Assembly: GCF_009725205.1 (NCBI RefSeq)
Contig: NZ_WNZY01000007.1
Span: forward strand, 1-64,000
Direction of reading: 5' to 3'
Origin: Paenibacillus timonensis
Lineage (GTDB): Bacteria; Bacillota; Bacilli; Paenibacillales; Paenibacillaceae
DNA: 64,000 nt
The notes under the pieces are model-generated. The model was given only the letters and a program-made list of their open reading frames with translations. It made no database searches and was not told the origin of the DNA. The position numbers and the translations under genes are program-made. Every line of letters starts with the position of its first letter. Positions within the stretch are counted from its first letter, which is position 1. This document shows, one piece after another, positions 9,114 to 17,624 of this stretch.

Positions 9114-10010
9114 ATGCAAACTTCCAAGGGCGAAAAAATCAGCCAAGCCGTCATCGTCTTCCTGATGCTGCTCCTGTGCGCTTCGGTCATCTACCCCTTC
9201 ATGTATATGCTGTCGATTTCGCTCAACGTTGGCAGCGACGCAGCCAAAGGCGGGGTGTATCTGTGGCCTAGGCAGTTCACCTGGGCGAATTATGAGATCG
9301 TATTGGGCAACGTCGTCATTCGGCATGCCTACCTGATCACGATCACCCGAACCCTTATCGGTACGTTGGCCGGACTGTTAGTGACGCTGCTTGCCGCATT
9401 TGGACTGTCCTACGAGCGAATGCCGCTTCGGGGCGTCCTGTTGACCTATGTGCTGATCACGATGTTGTTCAGCGGCGGGTTGATCCCGTTTTACATCCAG
9501 CTGAACGAGCTGCATTTGCTAAACACGTTTTGGGTCTATATCGTCCCCGGGGCGTTTTCAGCCTGGAACATGTTCGTCATGCTGAAGTTCATTCAGGGTA
9601 TTCCGGCCGCGCTTGTGGAATCCGCGGAGATCGACGGAGCTAATCCGATCCGCGTGCTGTTGTCGGTCATCTTGCCGTTATCGAAGCCGATGTTGGCCGC
9701 ACTCGCCTTGTTTACGGCCGTCGGCCATTGGAACGACTGGTTTGCAGGGGCGTTTTTCGTCACGGACCAAAACCTGATTCCGGTGCAAACCTTCCTCCAG
9801 CAGCTATTGTCGGCACAAAATATCTCGACGGTGCTAGGCTCGAACAACAACATCGAATCGCTTGCCCGCGGCACCCAGCTGTCCAACGTGACGCTGATGT
9901 CGATCAAGATGGCGACCATGATGGTCAGCGCGATTCCGATCCTTTGCGTTTATCCGTTTTTGCAGAAGTATTTCGTTAAAGGAGTACTCATCGGCTCCGT
10001 CAAGGGGTGA
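9114..10010 (+). CDS. Carbohydrate ABC transporter permease (LplC type), second set
   Basis: 298-aa permease of the LplC/YtcP branch. The N-terminal membrane segment is AVIVFLMLLLCASVIYPFMYML. The EAA loop reads ALVESAEIDGANPIRVLLSVILPL, and the end FLQKYFVKGVLIGSVKG is almost the same as in the copy at 353-1246, as is usual for the branch. It is 3 bp downstream of the LplB-type gene, implying coupled translation. It should form the membrane pore with that partner and be energised by an ATPase encoded elsewhere. Confidence 0.93.
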   Translation: MQTSKGEKISQAVIVFLMLLLCASVIYPFMYMLSISLNVGSDAAKGGVYLWPRQFTWANYEIVLGNVVIRHAYLITITRTLIGTLAGLLVTLLAAFGLSYERMPLRGVLLTYVLITMLFSGGLIPFYIQLNELHLLNTFWVYIVPGAFSAWNMFVMLKFIQGIPAALVESAEIDGANPIRVLLSVILPLSKPMLAALALFTAVGHWNDWFAGAFFVTDQNLIPVQTFLQQLLSAQNISTVLGSNNNIESLARGTQLSNVTLMSIKMATMMVSAIPILCVYPFLQKYFVKGVLIGSVKG

Positions 10011-10096
10011 TGTTACCTCATAAACATCAGGGATCGGCAGAATCAAGCAACTGGATGAAATCACACACGTTGAATCAAAAAAATGAAGGGGAAACG

Positions 10097-11785
10097 ATGT
10101 TGAATTCACGGAAAACTTGGATTCGAAGATGGATGGCAGCCACGCTTGCGGCATTCATGATTGCCTTGGCAGCTTGTTCCGGCGGCGGGGGAAACGGAGA
10201 CGGCGCAGAGACCAACAGCTCCGAAGGCGGGAATGCCGCAACAAGCGAAGACACCTCGACTTTTAAGCTATGGCTCGGCTGGACCGCCATGATCAACAAC
10301 AACAGCATGGTGCAAAATTACTGGCGCGAGCATGAGCCGTTCATCGATCTTCAGTTGGAATCAACGCAGGGCGATGCCATGACGGCGCTTAACCTGAAGC
10401 TGAACACGGGCGGCTTCGAGGATGCGGCGATCTTCGGCCGCGGTGATATCGTCGATAACGCCATGATCCGCTCCAATACGATCCTGCCTCTGGAGCAATA
10501 CTTCGACATGCCGGACAAATATCCAGGCCTTGCCTCGATTCCGAAGGAATATCTGGAGCCCATGAAGGATGAGGAGGGCCATATTTGGTCGATTCCGACC
10601 TGGTTTGACCAGCATCCGGAAGATCCATGGCCGGGGTGGGCCTCCGGTGGCTGGTTCGTTCGCACGGATGTCCTGGAGAAGACCGGCATGACGATGGACG
10701 ATCTAAAAACGCTGGACGGCGTGGAGAAATATTTGAAGCTCGCTGCCGAGCAAAAGGATGCGAACGGCAACAAGCTGATCCCGCTTAGCTTCCTGTCTGA
10801 GGCCAGCGACGAGAACGTCATCCTGAGCACCTTCGGCGTGACCACGACAGCGGCCGGCGGCGTCATCCCTGTGGAGAAGAAAGGCGGCGAGTACGTCTTT
10901 ATCTACGACGACCCGCAGTACAAGGCGGCTTATCAATGGATGAACCGGATGTACCGCGAAGGTCTCTTGGACCATGAAGTGATGACCGACAAGAAGGAAC
11001 GCTACAAGGAAAAAAACAAAACCGGGCGCATTGCGATGAATACCGGCGGTTTCTTTAATATGGACGCCCAGCTGTGGGAAGTCCTCGACGGTCCGACGGA
11101 GCCGGCCTGGTATTATGAGACGATTCCGTATCCTCAGGTCGAGGGCGTAAGCCAGCTCGGGTATAACCAGATTATCAATCCGTTCCCGGGAAATGACGTC
11201 TACATTAGCAAAAAGACGAAAAACCTGGACGCCATCCTCAAGTTCTTCGATTACACCCTGCAGCCGAAACCGGAGCAGCAGCAAGTGGTTAACGAAGGTC
11301 CGGCCGGCGTGTTCTGGGACTGGGTTGACGGTCCGCTGGGCAAGTGGGAGTACACGGACGCAGAATACCAGACCCTGCACGACTCGGGAGATCAGGCGAA
11401 GAAGGTCAGCACCACGCCAGAACTATATATGACTTCCTCCTACAGCAACGAATGGTACCCGTGGTGGAACTACAATTTGACCGAGCCAAAGGGCCGTCTG
11501 AAGACGATCGATTTCACCGAGAAAATCGGCAAAATGGGCACGATCCGCGTCGCGGAGCCGTATGACCGGGTCAAAGCGAAGGCGGGAGGCTTATGGGAGA
11601 AATATTTGCCGGAGCTGGATGCCGTCAAAACCGAATATAAAGCCAAGCTGATCATGGCCAAGGACGAAGCCGCTTTCGAAGAGGCATGGAACGAGTTCCA
11701 GGCCGCGTTGGAGAAACGTGCTCACTGGAGCGAGCTGAAGACCGAATGGCAGGAACAGCTGAAGGCCGAGGAACAAAACGGCTAA
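10097..11785 (+). CDS. Extracellular sugar-binding lipoprotein, second set
   Basis: 562-aa solute-binding lipoprotein. The ATG at 10097 has a GAAGGGGA site and yields a signal sequence ending in IALAAC, with a lipobox cysteine followed by a Gly/Asn/Ser-rich linker. An in-frame start at 10007 overlapping the permease would add 30 polar residues before the signal and is less likely. The body is a family 1 binding-protein fold, with many aromatic residues (WSIPTWFDQHPEDPWPGW region) suited to sugar stacking. It is followed by a strong terminator, so the kinase and regulator genes downstream may be read at a lower level. Substrate is unknown; the GH36 enzyme downstream suggests an alpha-galactoside. 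Confidence 0.9.
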   Translation: MLNSRKTWIRRWMAATLAAFMIALAACSGGGGNGDGAETNSSEGGNAATSEDTSTFKLWLGWTAMINNNSMVQNYWREHEPFIDLQLESTQGDAMTALNLKLNTGGFEDAAIFGRGDIVDNAMIRSNTILPLEQYFDMPDKYPGLASIPKEYLEPMKDEEGHIWSIPTWFDQHPEDPWPGWASGGWFVRTDVLEKTGMTMDDLKTLDGVEKYLKLAAEQKDANGNKLIPLSFLSEASDENVILSTFGVTTTAAGGVIPVEKKGGEYVFIYDDPQYKAAYQWMNRMYREGLLDHEVMTDKKERYKEKNKTGRIAMNTGGFFNMDAQLWEVLDGPTEPAWYYETIPYPQVEGVSQLGYNQIINPFPGNDVYISKKTKNLDAILKFFDYTLQPKPEQQQVVNEGPAGVFWDWVDGPLGKWEYTDAEYQTLHDSGDQAKKVSTTPELYMTSSYSNEWYPWWNYNLTEPKGRLKTIDFTEKIGKMGTIRVAEPYDRVKAKAGGLWEKYLPELDAVKTEYKAKLIMAKDEAAFEEAWNEFQAALEKRAHWSELKTEWQEQLKAEEQNG

Positions 11786-11820
11786 CACCAGGCGTTATGC
11801 AGCGGTGTCGACCGCTCTGA

Positions 11821-11867
11821 AACAAGGTTGCCCCGATCTTTACAAGGATCGGGGGCAGCCCTGTTTT
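11821..11867 (+). terminator. Rho-independent terminator after the second binding-protein gene
   Basis: Long stem: AACAAGGTTGCCCCGATC (11821-11838) pairs with GATCGGGGGCAGCCCTGTT, followed by TTT. The stem lies inside an apparent operon, which is common after highly expressed binding-protein genes. Confidence 0.8.
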
Positions 11868-11889
11868 TGCTGTTATGAGGGTTCTGAAT

Positions 11890-11913
11890 AATAACTGCCT
11901 ACATGCAGTTATT
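11890..11913. repeat. Perfect hairpin, ATAACTGC family
   Basis: AATAACTGC (11890-11898) and GCAGTTATT (11905-11913) form a perfect 9-bp stem with a 6-nt loop. It is followed by TTCTCTG, and a GTTACTTCTCTG repeat occurs 29 bp later. The dimensions resemble the units of the 52-bp arrays but no second copy is in register. It lies in the gap before the sensor kinase gene and could instead be part of that gene's leader. Confidence 0.5.
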
Positions 11914-12012
11914 TCTCTGCCCTGCCCAAAGAGGTCGTTACTTCTCTGAATTCGTGTAAGCAGCGGCAAAGTAAAAGGTCCACTCTTGATATAAGGGGAA
12001 GGAGCAGCAAGC

Positions 12013-13842
12013 GTGAGAGTATGGCTGGAGAACCGCGTAATCCGCTTTACCCGGGGGATGAACCTCCGAAGGAAAATCTTCGTCATGTACGGCCTGATTT
12101 TGCTGGTGCCCAGCTTGATCCTCGGCGGCATCACAATGGGTGTGGTTGTGCGCAGCTTTCACGAAAATTACGTGGCGACCGTTGACGAATCGATCAAGCA
12201 GACCGCAATTAACGTTGATTACAGCAAGAAAAGCTACGACCTGCTGGCGATTCGCACGGCGACCGATAGTGAGCTGATCGCCCGGCTTGGGCGGGAATAT
12301 GCGGACATGACGCAGATTATTGATACCGTCGATTATCTGGATCGCAATTTCATGCTGACGAGTAAGTATCTGCCGGGGATCATAGATTTTCGCATTTATC
12401 ATACCAACGATACCTTAGTGGAGGACGGACGGCTCCTGTGGCGGCCGCAGCATCGGCTTCTGTCCGGACTGGACGAATGGGACTGGTACGAGAAGACGAT
12501 GGCTTCCTCTACGCTCCTGTTCTGGAGCACGGCGCCGGAACATCCCGGCCGGATCGTGTTGACGAGCAAAATTTTAAACAGCGCTGGGGAGCCGCTTGGC
12601 ATGGTGTATATCTTGCTGGACTATAACGTTGTGTTCGGCAATTTGCTGAAGCACCCTTTTGCCGAGGACGGAAGTTTGTACATTGTGGATGACGAAAAAC
12701 GCATATTGGCCACGACCGAACAGGACAAGATTGGCCGCCGCGTCCTGACGTCGGGCTGGCCGGAGGGGGACGATGGGATCGAGGGCAGGAGGAGTGGAGA
12801 GATCGACGAGGAGGATCCGGCCGCAGCCGCCGTTTATGACCTGACCGGGACTAAACAGCTCGTAACGCTTGAACCTCTCACCTCCGGTTGGTATGTCGTC
12901 GCCTTAACACAGATGAAGTATATGGACGGCAGGAGCATCACCCTGTTGGCGTTGATCGCCGGGACGGCGATCCTCCTGCTGGTGCTCTCCATGTTCCTGA
13001 TAACGACGATTATCAATAACGTCGTCCGGCGTATCCGACGGCTGGGGCATCGGATGTACGATCTATCGCGCGGCGAATTCGACGTAACGATCCGTAACAA
13101 GGTACAGGATGAACTTGGCGATCTGGAGCTGATGTTCAATTCCATGTCGGAGCGGCTCGGAGGTTTGGTTGAAGACATCCGAACCTCGAGTTTGCTGGAG
13201 AGGGAGCAAGCCTTTAAGGCGATGCAGGCGCAGATCAATCCGCATTTTATCTACAATTCCTTGAGTCTGCTCCGCTGGCGTGCGCTGGACGCGCAAGACG
13301 AAGAGCAGGTCCGTATCATTGACGCGTTGAGTACCTTCTACCGACAGACGTTAAACAACCAGGTCGCGGTGATTCCGATTCGCGAGGAATTGGAGCATGT
13401 GAAGGCGTATCTGGAGGTACAGCAGCTGCGGTATCCGGAGCGGGTCCGGCTCGAATGGGACATCGAGGAGCAGGTACTCTCCTTATATACGCTAAAAACC
13501 TTGCTTCAACCGATCGTAGAGAACTGTTACGCACATGGGGCCATAACACGAAGAGGGGGTGGGGTAATTCGCATCGCCGTAAGGCGGAACGGCGACAGCG
13601 TTGCCATGTCGGTGGTCGATAACGGCCAAGGAATCGCGCCGGAGGTGCTGGCCGCGTTGGAGGCAGGGACTTACCTTGGCAGCGGGAACGGGTTCGGGAC
13701 GGCGAACATCCGGGAGCGGTTGGCGTTATATTTTGGTGAGGAAGCGGCATTGAAGTTGGACAGTGAGGCGGGAGACTGGACGCGGGCAACGATCCGGTTT
13801 CCAGCATGTACCGAGCCGCCCATCATCCGAAGAAGGGGCTGA
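12013..13842 (+). CDS. Sensor histidine kinase, YesM type (second)
   Basis: 609-aa membrane kinase with a GTG start and a GGGGAAGGAG site. A membrane segment near residue 30 (VMYGLILLVPSLILGGITMGV) and another near residue 325 (ITLLALIAGTAILLLVLSMFLI) enclose an extracellular sensor region. HAMP follows, then the phosphoacceptor motif QAQINPHFIYNSLSLL and a HATPase domain (IVENCYAHGAI, DNGQGI, GNGFGTANIRERL). The partner regulator gene follows 6 bp later. Order here is kinase then regulator, the mirror image of the first pair at 2490-5859. Confidence 0.92.
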   Translation: MRVWLENRVIRFTRGMNLRRKIFVMYGLILLVPSLILGGITMGVVVRSFHENYVATVDESIKQTAINVDYSKKSYDLLAIRTATDSELIARLGREYADMTQIIDTVDYLDRNFMLTSKYLPGIIDFRIYHTNDTLVEDGRLLWRPQHRLLSGLDEWDWYEKTMASSTLLFWSTAPEHPGRIVLTSKILNSAGEPLGMVYILLDYNVVFGNLLKHPFAEDGSLYIVDDEKRILATTEQDKIGRRVLTSGWPEGDDGIEGRRSGEIDEEDPAAAAVYDLTGTKQLVTLEPLTSGWYVVALTQMKYMDGRSITLLALIAGTAILLLVLSMFLITTIINNVVRRIRRLGHRMYDLSRGEFDVTIRNKVQDELGDLELMFNSMSERLGGLVEDIRTSSLLEREQAFKAMQAQINPHFIYNSLSLLRWRALDAQDEEQVRIIDALSTFYRQTLNNQVAVIPIREELEHVKAYLEVQQLRYPERVRLEWDIEEQVLSLYTLKTLLQPIVENCYAHGAITRRGGGVIRIAVRRNGDSVAMSVVDNGQGIAPEVLAALEAGTYLGSGNGFGTANIRERLALYFGEEAALKLDSEAGDWTRATIRFPACTEPPIIRRRG

Positions 13843-13848
13843 GAAGAC

Positions 13849-15441
13849 ATGGAATTGCTGAAGGTACTGATCGTGGATGACGAGCCATCAAACATTCAGG
13901 GTTTGGTGCGCTACATCCAGTGGCGGGAGCTCGGGTATGAGGAGCCGCAGACGGGAGAATCGGGCGAGGAGGCCTTGGACGCGATTCGCCAAACGGCATT
14001 TGACGTCCTGATTTCCGACGTCGCCATGCCCGGCATGAACGGCATCGAGCTGGTTGCCCGGGCGAAAGAGCTGCTTCCCCGGCTTCAAGTGCTGATGATC
14101 AGCGGATACAACGAATTCGAGTTCGTACAGGACGCCATCCATGTCGGGGCGCAAGGGTACGTGCTCAAGCCATTGAAGCTGGAAGAAGTGTCAAACCGTT
14201 TAACGACGATGCGGGAAACGCTGGAGAACATGCGCAGGCTGGCCGAGCAGACTGAGGATTTGAAGCGAAAAGTGTCCGGCAGCCAGCGCCTGGTCCGGGA
14301 ACGCGTCCTCAGCGATCTGCTGGCTGGACTTGTCCCCGGGGAAGATATGGAAGCTTCCTGGGACGGCTTGATGGAGCTGCCTGCGGCGGTTCGTGAATTA
14401 CGCCTGTTTGTGTTCAGTCTGGACCATTTCTTGTCGTTGAAACAACGGGCCGAGGAGCGGGTCGTGCTGTCGGCCTTGTTCCGCCAGACGGTCGACGTCG
14501 CCTTGTCCGGGTTCAGTTCAGTTTGGCTGGCGCAAACGTCTCCCGATGAAATCGCCGCTTTACAGCTGGACCCGTCGGCAGAGGACAAAGCGCGGATCGA
14601 GAAGCAGCTGAGGTTCGTTCAGGTTATTTTGCAGGAGCAGCATGACTCGACCGTAACGATAGGCTGCAGTCCGACGGTAAGCCACTGGAAGGAACTTCCC
14701 GATCGCTATAAGGAGATCAGGTTCCGTATGGCCCAGGCTCGCTTGATTGCGGATGGGCAAATCGTGAGAGGAGAAACGCCGGATGCCGGCGCGTTCGATG
14801 ATTACCGTCTACGGGAGCAGTGGATTCCGGAAGCCATCCGGCAAATGGAGGGGGGAGATGCTGCCGCCGTCCGGGAAAAGATGAACCGGGTAATTGACCT
14901 GCTGTCAGGACAGCCTTCTTTTTCCTACGTACAGGCCATCGGCATGAGCTTCCTCAGCGAGTTGATCCGAACGCTTCGGCGGGGCGGCGAGGCAGACCAG
15001 GAAACGAATATCGTGCTTTGGCGCCAAATGCTGGATTGCAGCAGCGCGGAACAAATCATCGAATTTCTGATGGAGTGCGTGGATCGGTATATGACGGTGG
15101 AGGCGCAGGAACGGATGAACCAGCAGCGCCATTTGATCCGGAAGGTAGCCGCGTTTATCGACGAACGGGTGCAGGACAACTGGACGGTTAAACAGCTTGG
15201 CGAGCGGTTCAATTTGAACGCCAGCTATTTGAGCGTGTTGTTCAAGAAGGAAATGGGCAAGACGATTTCGGAATACGTCCAGGAAACCCGCATTCGGCAA
15301 GCGAAAGAACTGCTGTGCGACCCGAGCATCAAGGTTTACGAGGTGGCCGATCGCGTAGGCATCCAGACCTCGGCGTATTTTACGTACTTGTTTAAGAAGC
15401 TGGTCGGCTGCACGCCTCAGGAATACCGGGATTACCGGTGA
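13849..15441 (+). CDS. Response regulator, YesN/AraC type (second)
   Basis: 530-aa regulator. The N-terminal receiver domain has the acidic pair in LIVDDEPSN, the phosphoacceptor Asp in VLISDVAMPGMNG and Lys in YVLKPLK. A long linker contains a predicted helical stretch around ENMRRLAEQTEDLKRKVSG. The C-terminal AraC domain has both helix-turn-helix units (VKQLGERFNLNASYLSVLFKKEMG and VYEVADRVGIQTSAYFTYLFKKLVG, then TPQEYRDYR). It most likely controls the second sugar-uptake set and the two hydrolase genes just downstream. The 106-bp gap after it contains a TATAAT at 15509-15514 without a clear -35, as expected for an activator-dependent promoter. Confidence 0.92.
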   Translation: MELLKVLIVDDEPSNIQGLVRYIQWRELGYEEPQTGESGEEALDAIRQTAFDVLISDVAMPGMNGIELVARAKELLPRLQVLMISGYNEFEFVQDAIHVGAQGYVLKPLKLEEVSNRLTTMRETLENMRRLAEQTEDLKRKVSGSQRLVRERVLSDLLAGLVPGEDMEASWDGLMELPAAVRELRLFVFSLDHFLSLKQRAEERVVLSALFRQTVDVALSGFSSVWLAQTSPDEIAALQLDPSAEDKARIEKQLRFVQVILQEQHDSTVTIGCSPTVSHWKELPDRYKEIRFRMAQARLIADGQIVRGETPDAGAFDDYRLREQWIPEAIRQMEGGDAAAVREKMNRVIDLLSGQPSFSYVQAIGMSFLSELIRTLRRGGEADQETNIVLWRQMLDCSSAEQIIEFLMECVDRYMTVEAQERMNQQRHLIRKVAAFIDERVQDNWTVKQLGERFNLNASYLSVLFKKEMGKTISEYVQETRIRQAKELLCDPSIKVYEVADRVGIQTSAYFTYLFKKLVGCTPQEYRDYR

Positions 15442-15547
15442 TCCCAAAAAAGTCATTTCCCGTTATCGATCGGAACATCGCTCTATAGAACCCTCTGGAG
15501 TTCGATCTTATAATGAGGGCGAATAGGCGGAGAAGGAGTGGAGTTGG

Positions 15548-17617
15548 ATGACCATGAATGGATCGATCTCGGCAAAAGTCCGCTTTGCGGCGGATTCGGA
15601 TACGCAATTGCGTTTGGAGAACGGGCTCGCCCAATTAACCTTTGATCTGGCAGTTGGCGAATTCGCGTTTAGCTGCCGCGGCGCATGTAGCTGGAGCGGG
15701 ATCCATAGCGCATTCCGGTGGCAAGGCCGGGAATACCATACCGGCATGTACGAGAGCCATCAGGCGTACGGGGAGCCGAAGGAGCTGAACGATCGTTTCG
15801 GCCAAGGAGTTCAGGTTGTGGTTCGGCATGAAAAACCCGGATTGCCGGAGGTAGAACAACATTTTTATCTTTATGAGCAGCAGCCGTTCTTTTTGATCCG
15901 GGTCGTTGTGGTCGGCGAGGACGATATGAAGCTGAACCGGATTGCGGTGATGAAGTCCGCTAAGCTGGAGATCGAAAAAGACTCTGGTAACGGGCTATTC
16001 GGGGAGGACCAGCTGCATGCCCTTCGCATTCCTTACGACAACGATAAATGGGTACGCTACATCGCCAAGGCGCTGCCTTGGGAGACGGAAAGCTACGAAG
16101 CGGCAGCTCTCTTCTATCCGGGGAGCCGACAGGGGTTCGTGACCGGTTCAGTATCCCATGACGTGTGGAAGACCGGCATCCGAATTCGAAGCGAACAACC
16201 TGACAAGCTGGACGACTTCGAGCTGTATGCCGGGGCGACAAGCGAGATGACGCGCGATACGCAGCCGCACGGTTATGTTCACGGCCCCCGGGTCGCATCC
16301 CCGCTCGTATTCGCCGGGTATTACGATGACTACCGCGAGGGGTTGGAGGCGTACGGCCGAGCCAACGCGGCGGTCGAACCACCGCTGAAATGGGAGGGCG
16401 GCGTGCCTTTTGGCTGGAACAGCTGGTCGGCGGCGATGAGCACGTTGGATTACGAGTTGTATGTATCGACGAGTGATTTTTTGAAACGCGAGGTACAGCC
16501 TTTGGGGTTTGAGAGCGACGGTGCGCTTTACATCAATTTCGACGCGTTCTGGGACCGGCTGACGGCGGAGGAAATGGCCGATGCGTTGCGACGGGTGCGG
16601 GCAAACGGGCACAAGCCGGGCACGTATTGGACGCCCTTTGCATTCTGGGGCGGACCGGAGCAATTCGGCCGCGAAGTGGAGGGTACGGACGGCAAGTATA
16701 CCTATGGCGAGATTCTGCTCCGCGACGCGGAGGGGGAGATCGTGGCGGACATCGCCGGCGGTCTGGCGATCGATCCGACACATCCCGGGGCTTTGCGGCG
16801 CATCGACTGGTTTACGGAGAAGGTGATCCGCGAAGGCTTCGAATACATCAAGCTGGACTTCATGGCGCATGGGGCGCTGGAAGGGAAGCATGATGACCCG
16901 GCCATCACGACCGGAATCGCCGCATACCGCCACGGCTTATCTTATTTGGCAGCGAAGCTGTCGCCGGAGGCGGCGGGACGGCCGTTCTTCATCAATCTGT
17001 CGATCGCGCCGCTCTTTCCGTACGCCTTTGCTCACAGCCGCCGCATTTCCTGCGACGTGTTCGGACAAATCGGCGATACCGAATATTTGCTGAATTCGCT
17101 GACCTATGGCTGGTGGATGAACGATTCGCTTTATCGTTTCAACGACCCGGACCACACGGTGCTGTACAAAAGCTTTAACCAGGAAGCAACAGGCTACCAG
17201 GAAGGGCGGAGCCGGTTGACAGCGGCGACCCTCGCCGGAACGTTACTGCTGCTTGGCGACGACTTCCGTAAGGAAGCGGCGGCGGAGCGCGCCAGAGCCT
17301 GGCTCGGCAACCGTGCGGTGATGGACGTGGCGCGCATGGGACGGACTTTCCGGCCATTGGAGTGGGGGTTCGGCGACCGGGCGGCTGATGTGTTTGTGTT
17401 GGAGGCTCCCGGCGTTGCGTTGTATATCGCGGTATTTAACTTTGACGGGAAGTCAGCAGCACGGAAGACCGTATCTCTGGCGCGGGCGGGGCTTGATCCG
17501 AACGCGCGATATCAGATGGTTGATTTGTGGGAAGGTACAGAGCAAGAAACCGTGGGCGAACTGGTAGTAGACCTGGAGCCGGCGGAAGCCAAACTATTTA
17601 AACTCAGCGGACGGTGA
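15548..17617 (+). CDS. Clan GH-D glycoside hydrolase (alpha-galactosidase-like)
   Basis: 689-aa cytoplasmic enzyme with no signal peptide. The N-terminal 270 residues look like a beta-sandwich. A TIM barrel starts at GWNSWSAAMS (about residue 290), with YINFDAFWDRL and HKPGTYWTPFAFWGG on successive strands. The predicted nucleophile is Asp437 in YIKLDFM and the acid/base is Asp503 in SRRISCDVFG, matching the K-x-D and R-x3-D patterns of GH27/GH36. The last 90 residues fit a small C-terminal beta domain. It probably removes an alpha-linked galactose-like residue from imported sugars, but the exact family and substrate are not certain. The ATG has an AGAAGGAG site. A GH36 enzyme follows 7 bp downstream, so the two probably act on the same imported oligosaccharide. 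Confidence 0.75.
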   Translation: MTMNGSISAKVRFAADSDTQLRLENGLAQLTFDLAVGEFAFSCRGACSWSGIHSAFRWQGREYHTGMYESHQAYGEPKELNDRFGQGVQVVVRHEKPGLPEVEQHFYLYEQQPFFLIRVVVVGEDDMKLNRIAVMKSAKLEIEKDSGNGLFGEDQLHALRIPYDNDKWVRYIAKALPWETESYEAAALFYPGSRQGFVTGSVSHDVWKTGIRIRSEQPDKLDDFELYAGATSEMTRDTQPHGYVHGPRVASPLVFAGYYDDYREGLEAYGRANAAVEPPLKWEGGVPFGWNSWSAAMSTLDYELYVSTSDFLKREVQPLGFESDGALYINFDAFWDRLTAEEMADALRRVRANGHKPGTYWTPFAFWGGPEQFGREVEGTDGKYTYGEILLRDAEGEIVADIAGGLAIDPTHPGALRRIDWFTEKVIREGFEYIKLDFMAHGALEGKHDDPAITTGIAAYRHGLSYLAAKLSPEAAGRPFFINLSIAPLFPYAFAHSRRISCDVFGQIGDTEYLLNSLTYGWWMNDSLYRFNDPDHTVLYKSFNQEATGYQEGRSRLTAATLAGTLLLLGDDFRKEAAAERARAWLGNRAVMDVARMGRTFRPLEWGFGDRAADVFVLEAPGVALYIAVFNFDGKSAARKTVSLARAGLDPNARYQMVDLWEGTEQETVGELVVDLEPAEAKLFKLSGR

Positions 17618-17624
17618 TCAGAAC

